64,000 nucleotides of DNA from Mycobacterium palustre (GCF_002101785.1 NZ_LQPJ01000102.1:1-64000), one strand, 5' to 3'. Numbered from the stretch's first letter, positions 38,127-47,652 are shown. Notes: generated from the sequence alone by a model not told the origin. Numbers and translations are program-made.

Positions 38127-39638
38127 GTGACATTGCCGGCGATTCCTCGGATCGTTTCGCTATCGGTGGCGTCGTCGACGGTCATCGGTTTTTTGATCGC
38201 GGGGGCCCCCGCGCCGATGGCCAACGCCACCCCGTGCAGCGCGCCCGAAGCGAACGTTGATCCGCCGGCCGCGCCGCCGGCGATGCCCGCGCCGCAGCCG
38301 GTGGTGCAACCCCCGACCGGCCGCCGGCCCAGCCACACCAACGACCGTGCGCCGCTGCCCAAGGTGGGTCCGCTGATTTCGTCGTTGCTGAGGCCGGGGG
38401 CGGGGGGCCAGCGGTACTCCGCGCCGATCCAACAGCAGGCCGGGGTGGTGCCGCCGCCCGGCCCCAACCCGCCCGCACCCGGTGTCCCGCAGTCGCCGAA
38501 CGCCACTCAGCTGCAACCCAACGCCGCCCCGGTTCAGCCGCAACCCGCACCGCAGCCGGCACCGCAGCCGGCACCGCCGCCACCCGCCAACATCGCCGGG
38601 GCGCCGACGTCGCTGGTGGACTGGGTGACCGGAACGAACGGGCCGAACAAGACCCTCGAGCGTTTCGGCATCTCCGGGACGGACCTCGGGATCGCCTGGG
38701 ACAACGGCGATCCCGTCCACCGCCAGGTTCTGATGGCCTTCGGTGACACCTTCGGCTATTGCAAGGTGCACGGCCAGCAATGGCGTTACAACACCCTGTT
38801 CCGCAGTTCGGACCGCGACCTGTCGCACGGCATTCACATCGCCGATGGGGTGCCCAACGACCGGTACTCCGGTTCCCCGGTGTGGACGACCGGCCTGTCC
38901 AAGCAGGTCGTCAACACCATCCACAAGGCGGCACACGAGACGGGAATCATCCCGACCGCGGGCATGTCACTGGGCCGGACCCAGTACATGAGCTACATGT
39001 CCATCCGGCAGTGGGGCCGCGACGGCGAATGGTCGACGAACTACTCGGCAATCGCGAGATCGGTTGACAATGGCCAAAACTGGGGCATCTTCCCCACTAC
39101 CATCCGCACGGCTTCGGCGGACGCGATCCCGGGAATGGGCTTCACCCCGGGTAACGAGAACTTCCAGATGGGCGCCTTCCTGAAGGGCAACGACGGCTAT
39201 ATCTACCAGTTCGGGACCCCGTCGGGCCGCGGCGGCGCGGCGTTCCTTTGTCGGGTTCCCCCCAACTACCTGCCCGACCTCTCCAAGTACCAGTACTGGA
39301 ACGGCGACAATGGCGGGCGCTGGGTCCCCGCCAACCCCGCGGCGGCGACGCCGATCTTCCCGGGACCGGTGGGCGAGATGTCGGCCCAGTACAACAGCTA
39401 CCTCAAGCAGTACCTGGTGCTCTACACCAACGGCGGCAGCAACGACGTCGTGGCCCGGACCGCCCCGGCGCCGCAGGGCCCGTGGAGCCCCGAGCAACCG
39501 CTGGTGTCGTCGTTTCAGATGCCCGGCGGCATCTACGCGCCGATGATCCACCCGTGGTCGTCGGGCCGCGACCTCTACTTCAACCTGTCGCTGTGGTCGG
39601 CCTACGACGTGATGCTGATGCACACCGTGCTGCCGTAG
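38127..39638 (+). CDS. secreted DUF4185 protein (GH183 endo-D-arabinanase-like)
   Basis: A 503-residue exported protein. It has an N-terminal signal (IVSLSVASSTVIGFLIAGA, cleavage near PMANA), then a ~130-residue Pro/Gln-rich linker (PQPAPQPAPQPAPPPPAN). A beta-propeller-type DUF4185 domain follows from ~165 to the end: FGISGTDLGIAWDNGD, LMAFGDTFGYCKVHG, SPVWTTGL, QFGTPSGRGGAAFLCRVP and LYFNLSLWSAYDVMLMHTV. Some DUF4185 proteins, including a mycobacterial one, have been assigned to GH183 endo-D-arabinofuranases, which cut arabinogalactan or lipoarabinomannan. Activity here is inferred. GTG start. Confidence 0.85.
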   Translation: MTLPAIPRIVSLSVASSTVIGFLIAGAPAPMANATPCSAPEANVDPPAAPPAMPAPQPVVQPPTGRRPSHTNDRAPLPKVGPLISSLLRPGAGGQRYSAPIQQQAGVVPPPGPNPPAPGVPQSPNATQLQPNAAPVQPQPAPQPAPQPAPPPPANIAGAPTSLVDWVTGTNGPNKTLERFGISGTDLGIAWDNGDPVHRQVLMAFGDTFGYCKVHGQQWRYNTLFRSSDRDLSHGIHIADGVPNDRYSGSPVWTTGLSKQVVNTIHKAAHETGIIPTAGMSLGRTQYMSYMSIRQWGRDGEWSTNYSAIARSVDNGQNWGIFPTTIRTASADAIPGMGFTPGNENFQMGAFLKGNDGYIYQFGTPSGRGGAAFLCRVPPNYLPDLSKYQYWNGDNGGRWVPANPAAATPIFPGPVGEMSAQYNSYLKQYLVLYTNGGSNDVVARTAPAPQGPWSPEQPLVSSFQMPGGIYAPMIHPWSSGRDLYFNLSLWSAYDVMLMHTVLP

Positions 39639-39758
39639 TCCCTAACGCACAAGTCGGAAGGGCGCTGGGTATTGCCGAGCGGATATAAGGGAACCCAGAA
39701 GCGCCATCCGGGTAGCGACGTAGCTGGCCTGTCGTGGAGGCCAGCCGCATGGCGTGGC

Positions 39759-40577
39759 TCATGGGAGCCCGCTGCCCGGAATGTCAACGATCGTCGCGCG
39801 CACTCGAGAGACTTTGGCCCCGCTGGGCTTATGACCTTGGGCGTCGGTGCTGGTGAGCAGGAAGAGGGTTTTGCGCTGAGGACCTCCGAGCGCGCACGCG
39901 GTCGCGACCTGGTCGGCCGTCTCGATGCGGTTGGTCACAGATCCGCCCTCGACGAGCCGCTCAAACCGGTTGGCCAGCGTCATCGAGACCCAGACCCCGT
40001 CGTCAACGTCAAGCGCGATACCGGCCGGCGGCCCGTCTAATCCGTCGGCGAAGATGCGCCGATCTGACAGCGACCCGTCCGGATAGACCGTGTACGCGGT
40101 TAATCGTCGCCCCGTCGACTCGGCCACAATGAGTCGTTTTCCGTCCGCGCTGATGGCCATTCCGCTGGGGTTTTCGAGGTCATCGGCGACGACCGCGACA
40201 TTACGGTCGGGGTCGGCCCGCAAGATCACGCCACCCTGCGAAGTCTGGGAACCGATGTAGGCGCGCCCGCTATGGTCGACCACCATGTCGCCGAGATCGG
40301 TGTCGACCGCTTCGGAAAGCTCAGCGACCACAAAGATCTCCTCGCCGTCGTAGCACAGCAACTGACGGCTATCGGCCGACGCAATCAGGAGGGAGCCGTC
40401 CGGGCGAAAGCCGAGTCCGAAAGGACGATGGCCCGACACGGGTAGAGCGGTTATCGACCCCTTGAGGTCGACGGTGTGCACGCTCTCGCCAATCATGTCC
40501 GAGAACCACAGCAGCCCTTCGAACCAACGGGGGCTCACCCCGCAGCAGAAGCCGTTAGCCAATTCGACTAGAGTCAT
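39759..40577 (-). CDS. SMP-30 / gluconolactonase-like beta-propeller
   Basis: A 272-residue six-bladed beta-propeller of the SMP-30/gluconolactonase/LRE family. Landmarks are FCCGVSPRWFEGLLWFSDM (first blade, Glu metal-ligand region), HRPFGLGFRPDGSLLIASA, NPSGMAISADGKRLIVAEST (Asn/Ser/Gly region with second metal ligand) and PPAGIALDVDDGVWVSM (Asp ligand). It would hydrolyse a sugar or other lactone; the substrate is unknown. A 71-codon minus-strand frame (40574-40789) overlaps its ATG in ATGA but has no recognisable protein features. Confidence 0.85.
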   Translation of the reverse strand: MTLVELANGFCCGVSPRWFEGLLWFSDMIGESVHTVDLKGSITALPVSGHRPFGLGFRPDGSLLIASADSRQLLCYDGEEIFVVAELSEAVDTDLGDMVVDHSGRAYIGSQTSQGGVILRADPDRNVAVVADDLENPSGMAISADGKRLIVAESTGRRLTAYTVYPDGSLSDRRIFADGLDGPPAGIALDVDDGVWVSMTLANRFERLVEGGSVTNRIETADQVATACALGGPQRKTLFLLTSTDAQGHKPSGAKVSRVRATIVDIPGSGLP

Positions 40578-41250
40578 TTAGCCAAAGCCATTCGCTCAAC
40601 CCTCTCGATCCTTCGAGGCAAGGCGCTGCCGGTAGGAAAACCGGGTGGACGCCGACCGTGTTCACTACCCGTAGCGAACAGCGTGCGTTGATGCCGTCCC
40701 CGTTGGGACCGGACCGCCTTGGGCCGCGCGAACTCGCACAGCGTGTCGGCGCGGACCTCCACCCATACCCGCTTTCCGGGTAAGCTCACGGATCATTCGC
40801 TTGTTTCCACAGTGCTTCTTCGGTAAACCGCCATTAACAATTTATAGCAGCCTATGCCGTGGACGCGCCCAACTCAGCTGCATGACCGTTGCCATGGGCA
40901 ACCTCAAGCCACGGCAGAATCGCCCTTCCTACCCGGCGCACCGTCGCCCGTGACAGAGCAGATACCCGGTCTTACCGGCATAGACGCGTCCTGCCTCCGG
41001 TACAACGGCTGACCGAAGCTGCCTGCGCCGAAGCCACAGGGCAAATCGCGGAGCGCCTTCCAACGGCCCCATAACGCGGGCAACGAGACGGGGCGCGAAC
41101 CTTAGTGGTTGCTAAGCGGAGATGGTCTCACGGATTATGCTCGACGATCAAGGCCAGAGTTGGACGCAGCGACCGCACGTTCGACGAACGACCCAGAGCG
41201 GTCGGTGGCTCCCACGGCTCGAAACGCAATTCGATGGCAAGGGTGCCCTA
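40578..41250. other. ~670-bp region with no convincing gene
   Basis: It contains the doubtful 71-codon minus-strand ORF (40574-40789) just upstream of the SMP-30 gene and scattered short frames. An AT-rich patch lies at ~40800-40860 (including CCATTAACAATTTATAG). The right end holds the CTTAGTGGTTGCTAAG inverted repeat (41101-41116) and a possible -10 TATGCT (~41136) before the cyclase pseudogene. No RNA gene was recognised. Confidence 0.55.
41101..41116 (+). promoter_or_regulatory. TTAGTG-N-GCTAAG motif, site 1 (upstream of adenylate cyclase)
   Basis: CTTAGTGGTTGCTAAG is an inverted repeat (CTTAG-N6-CTAAG). Close variants recur at 44526-44540, 59343-59357 and 62452-62466. It sits about 135 bases before the cyclase ATG. 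Confidence 0.45.
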
Positions 41251-42728
41251 ATGGCGATCGAGCGGCGGGCGTTGCTCGCCCGCTACACCGCGTGGCTCGC
41301 GGTTGCGCATCTCCTGACGGCGGCCGAAGTAACCACGGTCGCGGTATCGCTCAGCGGTCACACGACGGGCCCGGCGAGAACACTCGTTTCTGACAAGAAC
41401 TCGGTTCTCGCCGCGGCGCTTGTCGGCGTCAGCTCGGTGGCCGTAGCAGTCAGCGGCGCTTTGATTCTCGGCCCATCCCTGCGGTGGTTTGCCGCCGGAC
41501 TTCAGCCCAATCCGGCTCAGTGCCGGCAGGTCGCCGGCATAGTGCGCCGGCAAATGGCGGCCCTCGCTGGATGGCGACGAGAGCGGTCGCCCTCCTCGCC
41601 AACTTGAACGCCGGCTTTTCCGCCGCGGTGTTGATCACCTCCTCGGTCGTGTTCGGTGCCGCCGCTACGACGACGACGGGGGTGCTATTCACCCACCGCA
41701 CATTTAGGCCGATAATGGCGGCCGCCTACGCGAATTTCGAGAGTCGCGAGAGAGTGCCCGGCGTGCTCACCCGGATGGCGCTGATGTGGAGCCTGCACAG
41801 CGGGCTTCCGGCTCTGGCGATCGTCGCCATTATCGTGATGCGGTCGCGGAAATGGATCATCGAGAAGAACGCACCGGTGGAAGCCCCAATCGTGATGCTG
41901 TCGCTCATATCCGTTTTGATCGGGGTGCGGGCAATGGTGTTGGTGACCCGGTCAATCTCGGATCCCATGCGTGATGTCATCGCGGCGATGGCCGATGTCG
42001 AACGCGGACAACTCGACCGCGGCGTCGATGTCTACGAGCAGTCCGAGATCGGTCGCCTGCAGCGCGGATTCAACCGGATGGTGGCCGGGCTCCGCGAGCG
42101 CGACCGGTTGCGTGATCTGTTCGGCCGCCACGTCGGCGTCGACGTCGTGCGCCTCGCCGTCGCACAGGACGAGAGCCTCGCAGGAGACGTCCGGGATGTG
42201 GCGGTGCTATTCATCGATCTCGTCGGGTCCACGAGGCTCGCGGCGACGCGCCCCCCGCGGGAGGTCGCCGATGCACTCAACGACTTCTTTCGGATTGTGG
42301 TCGCCGCGGTCGACGAGCACCGTGGCTTGGTCAACAAGTTCCAAGGCGATGCGGCGCTAGCCGTGTTCGGGGCGCCGCTGCGCACCGACGAACCAGCGTC
42401 GGACGCATTGGCCACGGCGCGGTCGCTTGCGGGAAAATTCGACCGGTTTCCCCTGCTGGACTTTGGAATCGGGGTCTCGGCCGGTCCCGTCTTCGCGGGC
42501 AACATCGGCGCAGAGAATCGCTACGAGTACACGGTGGTCGGCGATGCCGTCAACGAGGCGGCCCGGCTGGCCGATGTCGCCAAGACCGTCGATGGTCGCA
42601 TCCTGTGCTCCGGTGCCGCCATCGAAAGAGCCGACGCGACCGAGCGCCAGCACTGGGTCGCGCGCGGAACGGTTGTGCTGCGGGGCCGTTCGGAAGCGAC
42701 TGCGGTATCAGCGCCTCACTTTGGCTGA
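41251..42728 (+). pseudogene. membrane adenylate cyclase (Rv1318c/Rv3645-like) with a frameshift
   Basis: The first frame (from ATG 41251, MAIERRALLARYTAWLAVAH) covers the first helices and GPSLRWFAAGLQPNPAQCRQ up to RRQMAALAG at ~41570. The protein then continues in another frame as ATRAVALLANLNAGFSAAVL through the remaining helices, a HAMP domain (RSISDPMRDVIAAMADVERG) and a complete class III cyclase domain. Cyclase residues are intact: VAVLFIDLVGSTRL (metal Asp), LVNKFQGDAALAVF (Lys and metal Asp) and VVGDAVNEAARLA (Asp, Asn, Arg). A single-base shift at about 41560-41575 separates the halves. Either the gene is inactivated or the sequence carries an indel error; the catalytic half alone could still be translated. 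Confidence 0.78.
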
Positions 42729-42844
42729 CGGCGTTTGCCCACCGTTCGACAACGGAGCCCTCGATCAGGTCCGCAGAAAAGTGCGATTCGGCGATTTCGT
42801 GTTCGTCTCGTTGACGTCGTGACTTTTTGTAGCGGGCGCTGCGA

Positions 42845-43242
42845 TTGCCGACCAAAACGGCGGGCAATGTAGTTATCCCCTCCGTTGCAGCCGTCGTTCA
42901 AACGAGGGCCGCGATACCCATGACATCGCCCTTATTCGCCACTAAGGTCATGCGCATCGTGGAGCCTCCATACGGGCATGGCCTCAACCTGGTCATGCAG
43001 AACGTTGCGACGATTGTGCTGTGGGCCGGGACCGCGACAGCCCTCGGCTGGGCCATCGTGGAGGCTCGGCGCAGAGGCGACCATGCCGCCCCGTAGTGCT
43101 CATCGTGGCGGTTGCGGTAAGAAGCATCCTCGAGCCGATTTGCGACATCACCTACCACTTGCTGTGGTACACCGGCGGCTTTGTCGACGGCAACATCATC
43201 GGACACCAGTGGACGCTGTTCACCCCGCCCCGGGCGAAGTGA
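42845..43242 (+). pseudogene. fragment of a membrane protein in two frames
   Basis: A first frame (to 43096) reads KVMRIVEPPYGHGLNLVMQN then VATIVLWAGTATALGWAIVE and stops at TAG. A second frame (to 43242) continues plausibly as VVLIVAVAVRSILEPICDIT, YHLLWYTGGF and HQWTLFTPPRAK. A one-base shift at ~43095 would join them into a membrane protein with two or three helices. Both ends look truncated. I do not recognise the family with confidence. Confidence 0.42.
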
Positions 43243-43765
43243 TGGACCTAGATTAGATCTGCGCTGGACGGTGCTCATACCATCACCGGCCTGTCGATCT
43301 CACGCCTTCCGGTCACGACGCAACTTTTGGTAATGTCGCGCCATGACTACAGCTGGCTTGCGAGATCTTGATCGAGCCACGGCTGAGGTCGTCGTGTGGC
43401 CGCGGCTGGCCGGATCGCTCATTGGGAGGACCGATTGGTTCGACGTAATTAACGGGCGCGGCAATGACCTGGCTGGGCCGTGCGTCGTTGAGGGAGAAGG
43501 TATCCAGGAAAAGACCGCGTTGGCGGAAACAAACCGCCACGCTGTTCAACCCAATCCGCTTGGGGCACCTCGGCGTTGGCCGGGGCAACCACGGTTCGTC
43601 CTCAAATCGGGGATCGGCCTGAGCGCCGGCAATCGACGCTTGCTGCTGTGGCGAAGCTCGCCGCCGTCTTGAATCCCACCACAGGCCAGCTAGCTACACC
43701 CGCTTCGACGGCGGGCAGGCGACTCTTTCAAAGCGACACAGCCCTGCAGCCTGAAGGACCTGATC
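43243..43765. other. ~520-bp region, one doubtful ORF
   Basis: It contains only the candidate ORF at 43343-43672 (listed separately). The remaining bases show short frames with no conserved features, no repeats and no RNA gene that I can recognise. Confidence 0.5.
43343..43672 (+). CDS. hypothetical ORF behind a leaderless-type promoter
   Basis: A 109-codon frame starting MTTAGLRDLDRATAEVVVWP. TAATGT (43331-43336) ends exactly 7 bases before its ATG, the spacing typical of mycobacterial leaderless genes. The first half reads like protein; the second half is Pro/Arg/Ser-rich and may be out of frame. No family is recognised. It may be another truncated gene of this decayed stretch. Confidence 0.3.
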   Translation: MTTAGLRDLDRATAEVVVWPRLAGSLIGRTDWFDVINGRGNDLAGPCVVEGEGIQEKTALAETNRHAVQPNPLGAPRRWPGQPRFVLKSGIGLSAGNRRLLLWRSSPPS

Positions 43766-44450
43766 GTGACGACGTGGTCACTCAAAAATTACCGTGAGAA
43801 TTGGCCCTGGGTGGGCGCGGTGGCGGCGAAGGCACTGGCTGGAGCAAGTGTGCTGGGCGGCCGGGAAAAGATGACCAACCTGCGCGCCCTGTCCGTGATG
43901 AACGCTCTCGCGTTGGCGGTCCACCAATACGAGGAATACGTCGACCCCCGGTATTTCGTAGGTCAGGCCAGCGCCGGCGGCATGCGGAGCAGCCAGCCCC
44001 GCAACTACCCTTCGAACAGGCAATCATCACTGTGCACCAATACCGTCCTGGCCTACCCTTTTCACCTCGCGCCGATCGTCTTTCCGCGAATCAAGTGGCT
44101 GGGGCTGCCTCTGCTGTTCGGACTCGCTCAAGCGGTCGACCACGGGATTGTCCTTCCCGGCCTGGCCCGCGCAAGGTACAGCCCCGGCTTCCTTGCAGCG
44201 ATCCTGCTGCACGTCCCGATCGGCTTGACCTACAGCCGTGCGCTGCGTACCGACGGGCCGATCGCACGCGGCACGTGGCGCAAGAGCGGTGGCGCTACGT
44301 TGCTGTTTTTGCGCTGCCTTGATGGTTCCGTTTTTCGGCTACCTAGACAAGAACAGCCCCTACGCCTTCAGCGCCAAACACATGGGCCGCTACGACACCG
44401 AGACAGATCAGTCCGTGGCCGGTGCGCCCAGCGTAACGAAAGCGAGCTAA
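43766..44450 (+). pseudogene. HXXEE-domain membrane protein with a frameshift
   Basis: GTG at 43766 with AAGGA upstream opens MTTWSLKNYRENWPWVGAV. The HXXEE motif is in ALAVHQYEEYVDPRYFVG, followed by membrane helices (HLAPIVFPRIKWLGLPLLFG, GFLAAILLHVPIGL). Coding similarity ends near 44305 and resumes in the +1 frame as ALMVPFFGYLDKNSPYAFSA to a TAA at 44450. A T5 run at 44306-44310 lies at the switch and is a likely slippage or sequencing-error site. Function of HXXEE proteins is unknown. Confidence 0.62.
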
Positions 44451-44943
44451 TCACGACAAACAGATACGGGCACTGCTGGACCCTTGATGGACTAGAGTCC
44501 GCGCTGTATAGATGACATGCTGGTGTTAGTGGCTGCTAAGTAATTGGGCGGGTCGGCGGCCCCGCGAGGCGGTGGTGGCCGGCACAGACAGGGGACAGAC
44601 AGGGGGCAGGAGTGCAGCGCAAGCAACGACGCACTCACTGCCGCCAAGACAACTTTCACCGCATCCATTACAAGAGGCGGAGGCGGACCTTTGTGAGATT
44701 GGTCCTGGTGACGAAGATCCTGGTTGCTAGCGCGGCGAACGCTGCGCCGATGCGCTGTTGCGACGGTCCGACGTGACGGCCCGGGTCAGCCGCGACGGGA
44801 ATCTCGTCGAAGAGCCAACCGTGCCGATCGGGGGGCTCCCCGGTACATCTGACCTCGCCCATGCTCACGACGGCCGTCCAGAAGCCTCGTGGCGAGCCGT
44901 GGCGACTCCCGCGCTCCTCGGTGCGCGCCGAGCGGGGTCGCGG
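44451..44943. other. ~490-bp region upstream of the mce operon
   Basis: It probably holds the mce promoter. Seen here: the TTAGTGGCTGCTAAG motif (44526-44540), an 11-bp tandem duplication of ACAGACAGGGG (44584-44605), and an open frame (from TTG 44758 or GTG 44773) that runs into the first permease gene and might be its real N-terminus. No RNA gene was recognised. Confidence 0.5.
44526..44540 (+). promoter_or_regulatory. TTAGTG-N-GCTAAG motif, site 2 (upstream of mce operon)
   Basis: TTAGTGGCTGCTAAG differs from site 1 at a single base over 15. It is about 230-420 bases before the first permease start, depending on which start is used. Confidence 0.5.
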
Positions 44944-45729
44944 ATGGGTGCGATACCTGGGCGCAGCGCGGCATCAACCGGCCGCGGTTTGCAGATGCTG
45001 GTGGACGTTCTTCGGTACGCGGTGACCGACGCGGTCTCGTGGCGGTTGCCGGTCGGCGAGGCCGTGGTGCAGGCGTGGACGTTGTTCAAGGTGACGGCGG
45101 TCCCCGCGCTGCTGATGGCAATCCCGTTCGGCGCTCTGATAACCGTTGTGACTTCGGGGCTGGTCAACCAGATAGGAGCGACCTCGCTTCTTGGGGCGGC
45201 CAGCGGCGTGGGTGTTATTCGCCAGGGGGCGCCGATCACTGCGGGGCTGCTGATGGGTGGCGCAGCGGCGTCGGCCATCGCTTCGGACTTCGGGGCACGG
45301 GCCATCCGCGAGGAGCTCGATGCGATGCGCGTGTTAGGTATTGACCCGGTGCGCCGTTTGGTGATGCCTCGTTTCTTGGCGCTTCTGTCCATAGCTCCCA
45401 TTCTGTGCGTCTTCATCATCGTGTCGGGAACAGCAACTGCTTTTGTGATGGCAGTGAACTTCACCGAAGTGACGCCAGGAAGTTTTTGGATGTCGTTCGG
45501 GACATTCGCAAAGATGGTAGATGTCTGGTTTGCCATCGGTAAGACGGTCGTGTTTGCGGCGATTGTCGTGATCGTTTCATCGCTTCGCGGCATGGAGGCA
45601 AAAGGCGGCCCGCGCGGCGTCGCCGATTCAGTGAATTCATCGGTAGTGCTCAACGTGGTTTGCATCGTTTTCGCCAACCTGGCTATCACGCAGTTGGAAA
45701 CCATGTTCTTTCCGATGGAGGTGGCGTAG
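44944..45729 (+). CDS. YrbE-A type MCE permease
   Basis: First permease (MlaE family) of the mce locus; 261 residues from ATG 44944. It forms the inner-membrane channel of an MCE lipid importer together with the next protein. Helices include VTAVPALLMAIPFGALITVV and the MlaE core ASAIASDFGARAIREELDAM followed by RVLGIDPVRRLVMPRF, a signature of YrbE proteins. The frame is open upstream to TTG 44758; GTG 44773 is an alternative start that would add 57 residues. No clear Shine-Dalgarno decides the start. The stop overlaps the next GTG by one base. Confidence 0.85.
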   Translation: MGAIPGRSAASTGRGLQMLVDVLRYAVTDAVSWRLPVGEAVVQAWTLFKVTAVPALLMAIPFGALITVVTSGLVNQIGATSLLGAASGVGVIRQGAPITAGLLMGGAAASAIASDFGARAIREELDAMRVLGIDPVRRLVMPRFLALLSIAPILCVFIIVSGTATAFVMAVNFTEVTPGSFWMSFGTFAKMVDVWFAIGKTVVFAAIVVIVSSLRGMEAKGGPRGVADSVNSSVVLNVVCIVFANLAITQLETMFFPMEVA

Positions 45730-46595
45730 TGGTTTCCAGTACCAGCGCGGTACCGTCCAAGCATTGGAGCGCCCGACTCACGACAGCGTACGCACCGCCG
45801 CTCGAAGTATTTCGCTTAACCGGACAATGGGCACTGTTCGTCGCCCAGACCTTCTGGTTGCTGCCCATAACGGTCCGCAAATACCAGAAAGCCACGTTGC
45901 AGCAGATGAATAGCCTCGCCTGGGGCCGTGGATCGATCATCGTGGACGGCGGAGTGATAAGCGTTTTGCTGCTCCTCGGTGTTGCCGTCGGTGGCTCCCT
46001 GGCTGTGGAGGCTCTGGCCACGTTGAACCAGATCGGGTTCGGAGCGCTGTCAGGGATTATGTCCGGGGTGGGTTGTGTTCGCGAGATTGGCCCGCTGGTG
46101 GGGGGTATCGCGTTCGCGGCACAAACGGGATGTCGGATGACGGCTGAGATCGGCGCCATGCGAATCGGCGAAGAGATTGATGCTTTGGAGGCAATGGGGC
46201 TACGGCCGATACCGTTCGTAATTGGTACGCGCCTGATCGGCGGGTTGGCCTGCGTGATCCCGGGATATATGTTGACGCTGATTATGACTTTCCTGGTAAT
46301 GGACCTGGTGATTGTCCAGTTCAACGGTGAATCGAAGGGTACATTCAACCACTACTTCGTCGAGTTTTTGACACCGCGTGACCTCATGTACTCCGTCCTA
46401 AAAGTCGCCGTCTTCTGTGTAATCGTGACGTTGATCCATTGCTATTACGGATACTTCGCTTCGGGCGGCCCGGTGGGCGTAGGTCGGGCATCGGGCCGCG
46501 CCGTACGCGCAAGCCTGGTCATGATCATGGTCGCTGATCTCGCCATGACCGTGACGTTGTGGGGCCTTCAGCCGCTGTTCGTGTTTAAAGGTTAG
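45729..46595 (+). CDS. YrbE-B type MCE permease
   Basis: Second MlaE-family permease, 288 residues. The N-terminal amphipathic segment (LEVFRLTGQWALFVAQTFWL) and the core TGCRMTAEIGAMRIGEEIDA followed by LEAMGLRPIPFVIGTRL are characteristic. About five hydrophobic helices follow (VISVLLLLGVAVGGSLAV, VIPGYMLTLIMTFLVMDL, AVFCVIVTLIHCYYGYF). GTG start at 45729, sharing its G with the upstream TAG. mceA begins 10 bases downstream. Confidence 0.9.
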   Translation: MVSSTSAVPSKHWSARLTTAYAPPLEVFRLTGQWALFVAQTFWLLPITVRKYQKATLQQMNSLAWGRGSIIVDGGVISVLLLLGVAVGGSLAVEALATLNQIGFGALSGIMSGVGCVREIGPLVGGIAFAAQTGCRMTAEIGAMRIGEEIDALEAMGLRPIPFVIGTRLIGGLACVIPGYMLTLIMTFLVMDLVIVQFNGESKGTFNHYFVEFLTPRDLMYSVLKVAVFCVIVTLIHCYYGYFASGGPVGVGRASGRAVRASLVMIMVADLAMTVTLWGLQPLFVFKG

Positions 46596-46605
46596 GTGGG
46601 CAGAC

Positions 46606-47652
46606 GTGCTACTGGAAACTTCCGCAGAATCCGAGGCGCGAACGGTAACCATCATCGGCGCAGCACTGGTGCTGTGTTGTGTCGCGGTGGCGGGCTTCTT
46701 CGTTGTCAACCCCTTTGCCGGTAAGACACGTACTGACCAGATTTCGCTGGCAATAGACACGCCGTATCTCGTTCAAGGTGTGGTCCCAGGCACCGCACTG
46801 ATCATGCACGGGGTTCAAGTCGGCAAAGTGGTGTCCGTGTCGAATCTGCCTGGCGGGGCGGTTCGGCTGGGGGCTGACCTGCAGAAAGCGTCGGTCGCCG
46901 GATTGACCGATTCCATGCAGATCGACTTCCGGCCCGCCAACTACTTCGGGGTTACCGGCGTCAATATCACCCCTGGGACTGGTGGCCAATTGCTCCGGGA
47001 CGGGATGCAGATTGAAAAGGCGCCGACGGGCAATTTTACCCTTCAAGCGTTGCTGACTCGTCTCGGTCAGCTCTCTACCGGAGTCATAACACCGCAACTG
47101 GTCTCCGTGATTGATAGGACCACGCGGTACACGGCTGCGTTGGATCCGCTGATCGAAACTATCTTGATCGCCGCCAATGCGGTCGCCAAGGTGCAAACGG
47201 TGCCCACCGCACAACTCTTAGTCAATACCACGGGTTTGAGCGTCGCTTTTCCGGGTGCGCTCAATGCGACCTCTGATGTTGGGGACTATCTCGCGCACGG
47301 AAATGTCAATTATTTGCACAAGGGTCTCGGGGACGACAGCCCGGAAGAATTTCAAGCTATCATTTCCACGATTGAAGCGGTAGCAAATGGCCTATTTGGG
47401 TCAATCGGCAGGCTGGAATATTCGCATGTAGCCGATTTGCTTCCCTTGGTCAACGGGGTCCAGTCGATAACCGACGCCGTTCCTCCGCTGCTGCGGCCAG
47501 ACGGCGTCGCGCAGACGCTGGTGGAGCTGCGTACCCGTTTTGAGAAGTTGTACAGCGGGACCCCGGAGCAGCGCGCTCTGCGGGTTCGAATTGTTCTTGA
47601 CAGTCTGCCCGGCATCGCGGCACCGCTTGGTTTTGGGGGTGGCCAGCAATGA
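46606..47652 (+). CDS. Mce protein A
   Basis: A 348-residue MCE (MlaD-domain) protein, anchored by one N-terminal helix (TIIGAALVLCCVAVAGFFVV) with the rest outside the membrane. The MlaD region is YLVQGVVPGTALIMHGVQVG followed by KVVSVSN. A helical tail with VITPQLVSVIDRTTRYTAAL follows. It would be a subunit of the periplasm-spanning hexameric tunnel that carries lipids. GTG start; its stop overlaps the next ATG (ATGA). Confidence 0.88.
   Translation: MLLETSAESEARTVTIIGAALVLCCVAVAGFFVVNPFAGKTRTDQISLAIDTPYLVQGVVPGTALIMHGVQVGKVVSVSNLPGGAVRLGADLQKASVAGLTDSMQIDFRPANYFGVTGVNITPGTGGQLLRDGMQIEKAPTGNFTLQALLTRLGQLSTGVITPQLVSVIDRTTRYTAALDPLIETILIAANAVAKVQTVPTAQLLVNTTGLSVAFPGALNATSDVGDYLAHGNVNYLHKGLGDDSPEEFQAIISTIEAVANGLFGSIGRLEYSHVADLLPLVNGVQSITDAVPPLLRPDGVAQTLVELRTRFEKLYSGTPEQRALRVRIVLDSLPGIAAPLGFGGGQQ

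Noticed and set aside
40574..40789. 71-codon minus-strand ORF coupled by ATGA to the SMP-30 gene
   Set aside because: Coupling geometry is suggestive, but composition looks non-coding and nothing is recognisable; mentioned only within neighbouring entries.
44584..44605. 11-bp tandem duplication ACAGACAGGGG
   Set aside because: Only two units; too short to call a functional repeat.
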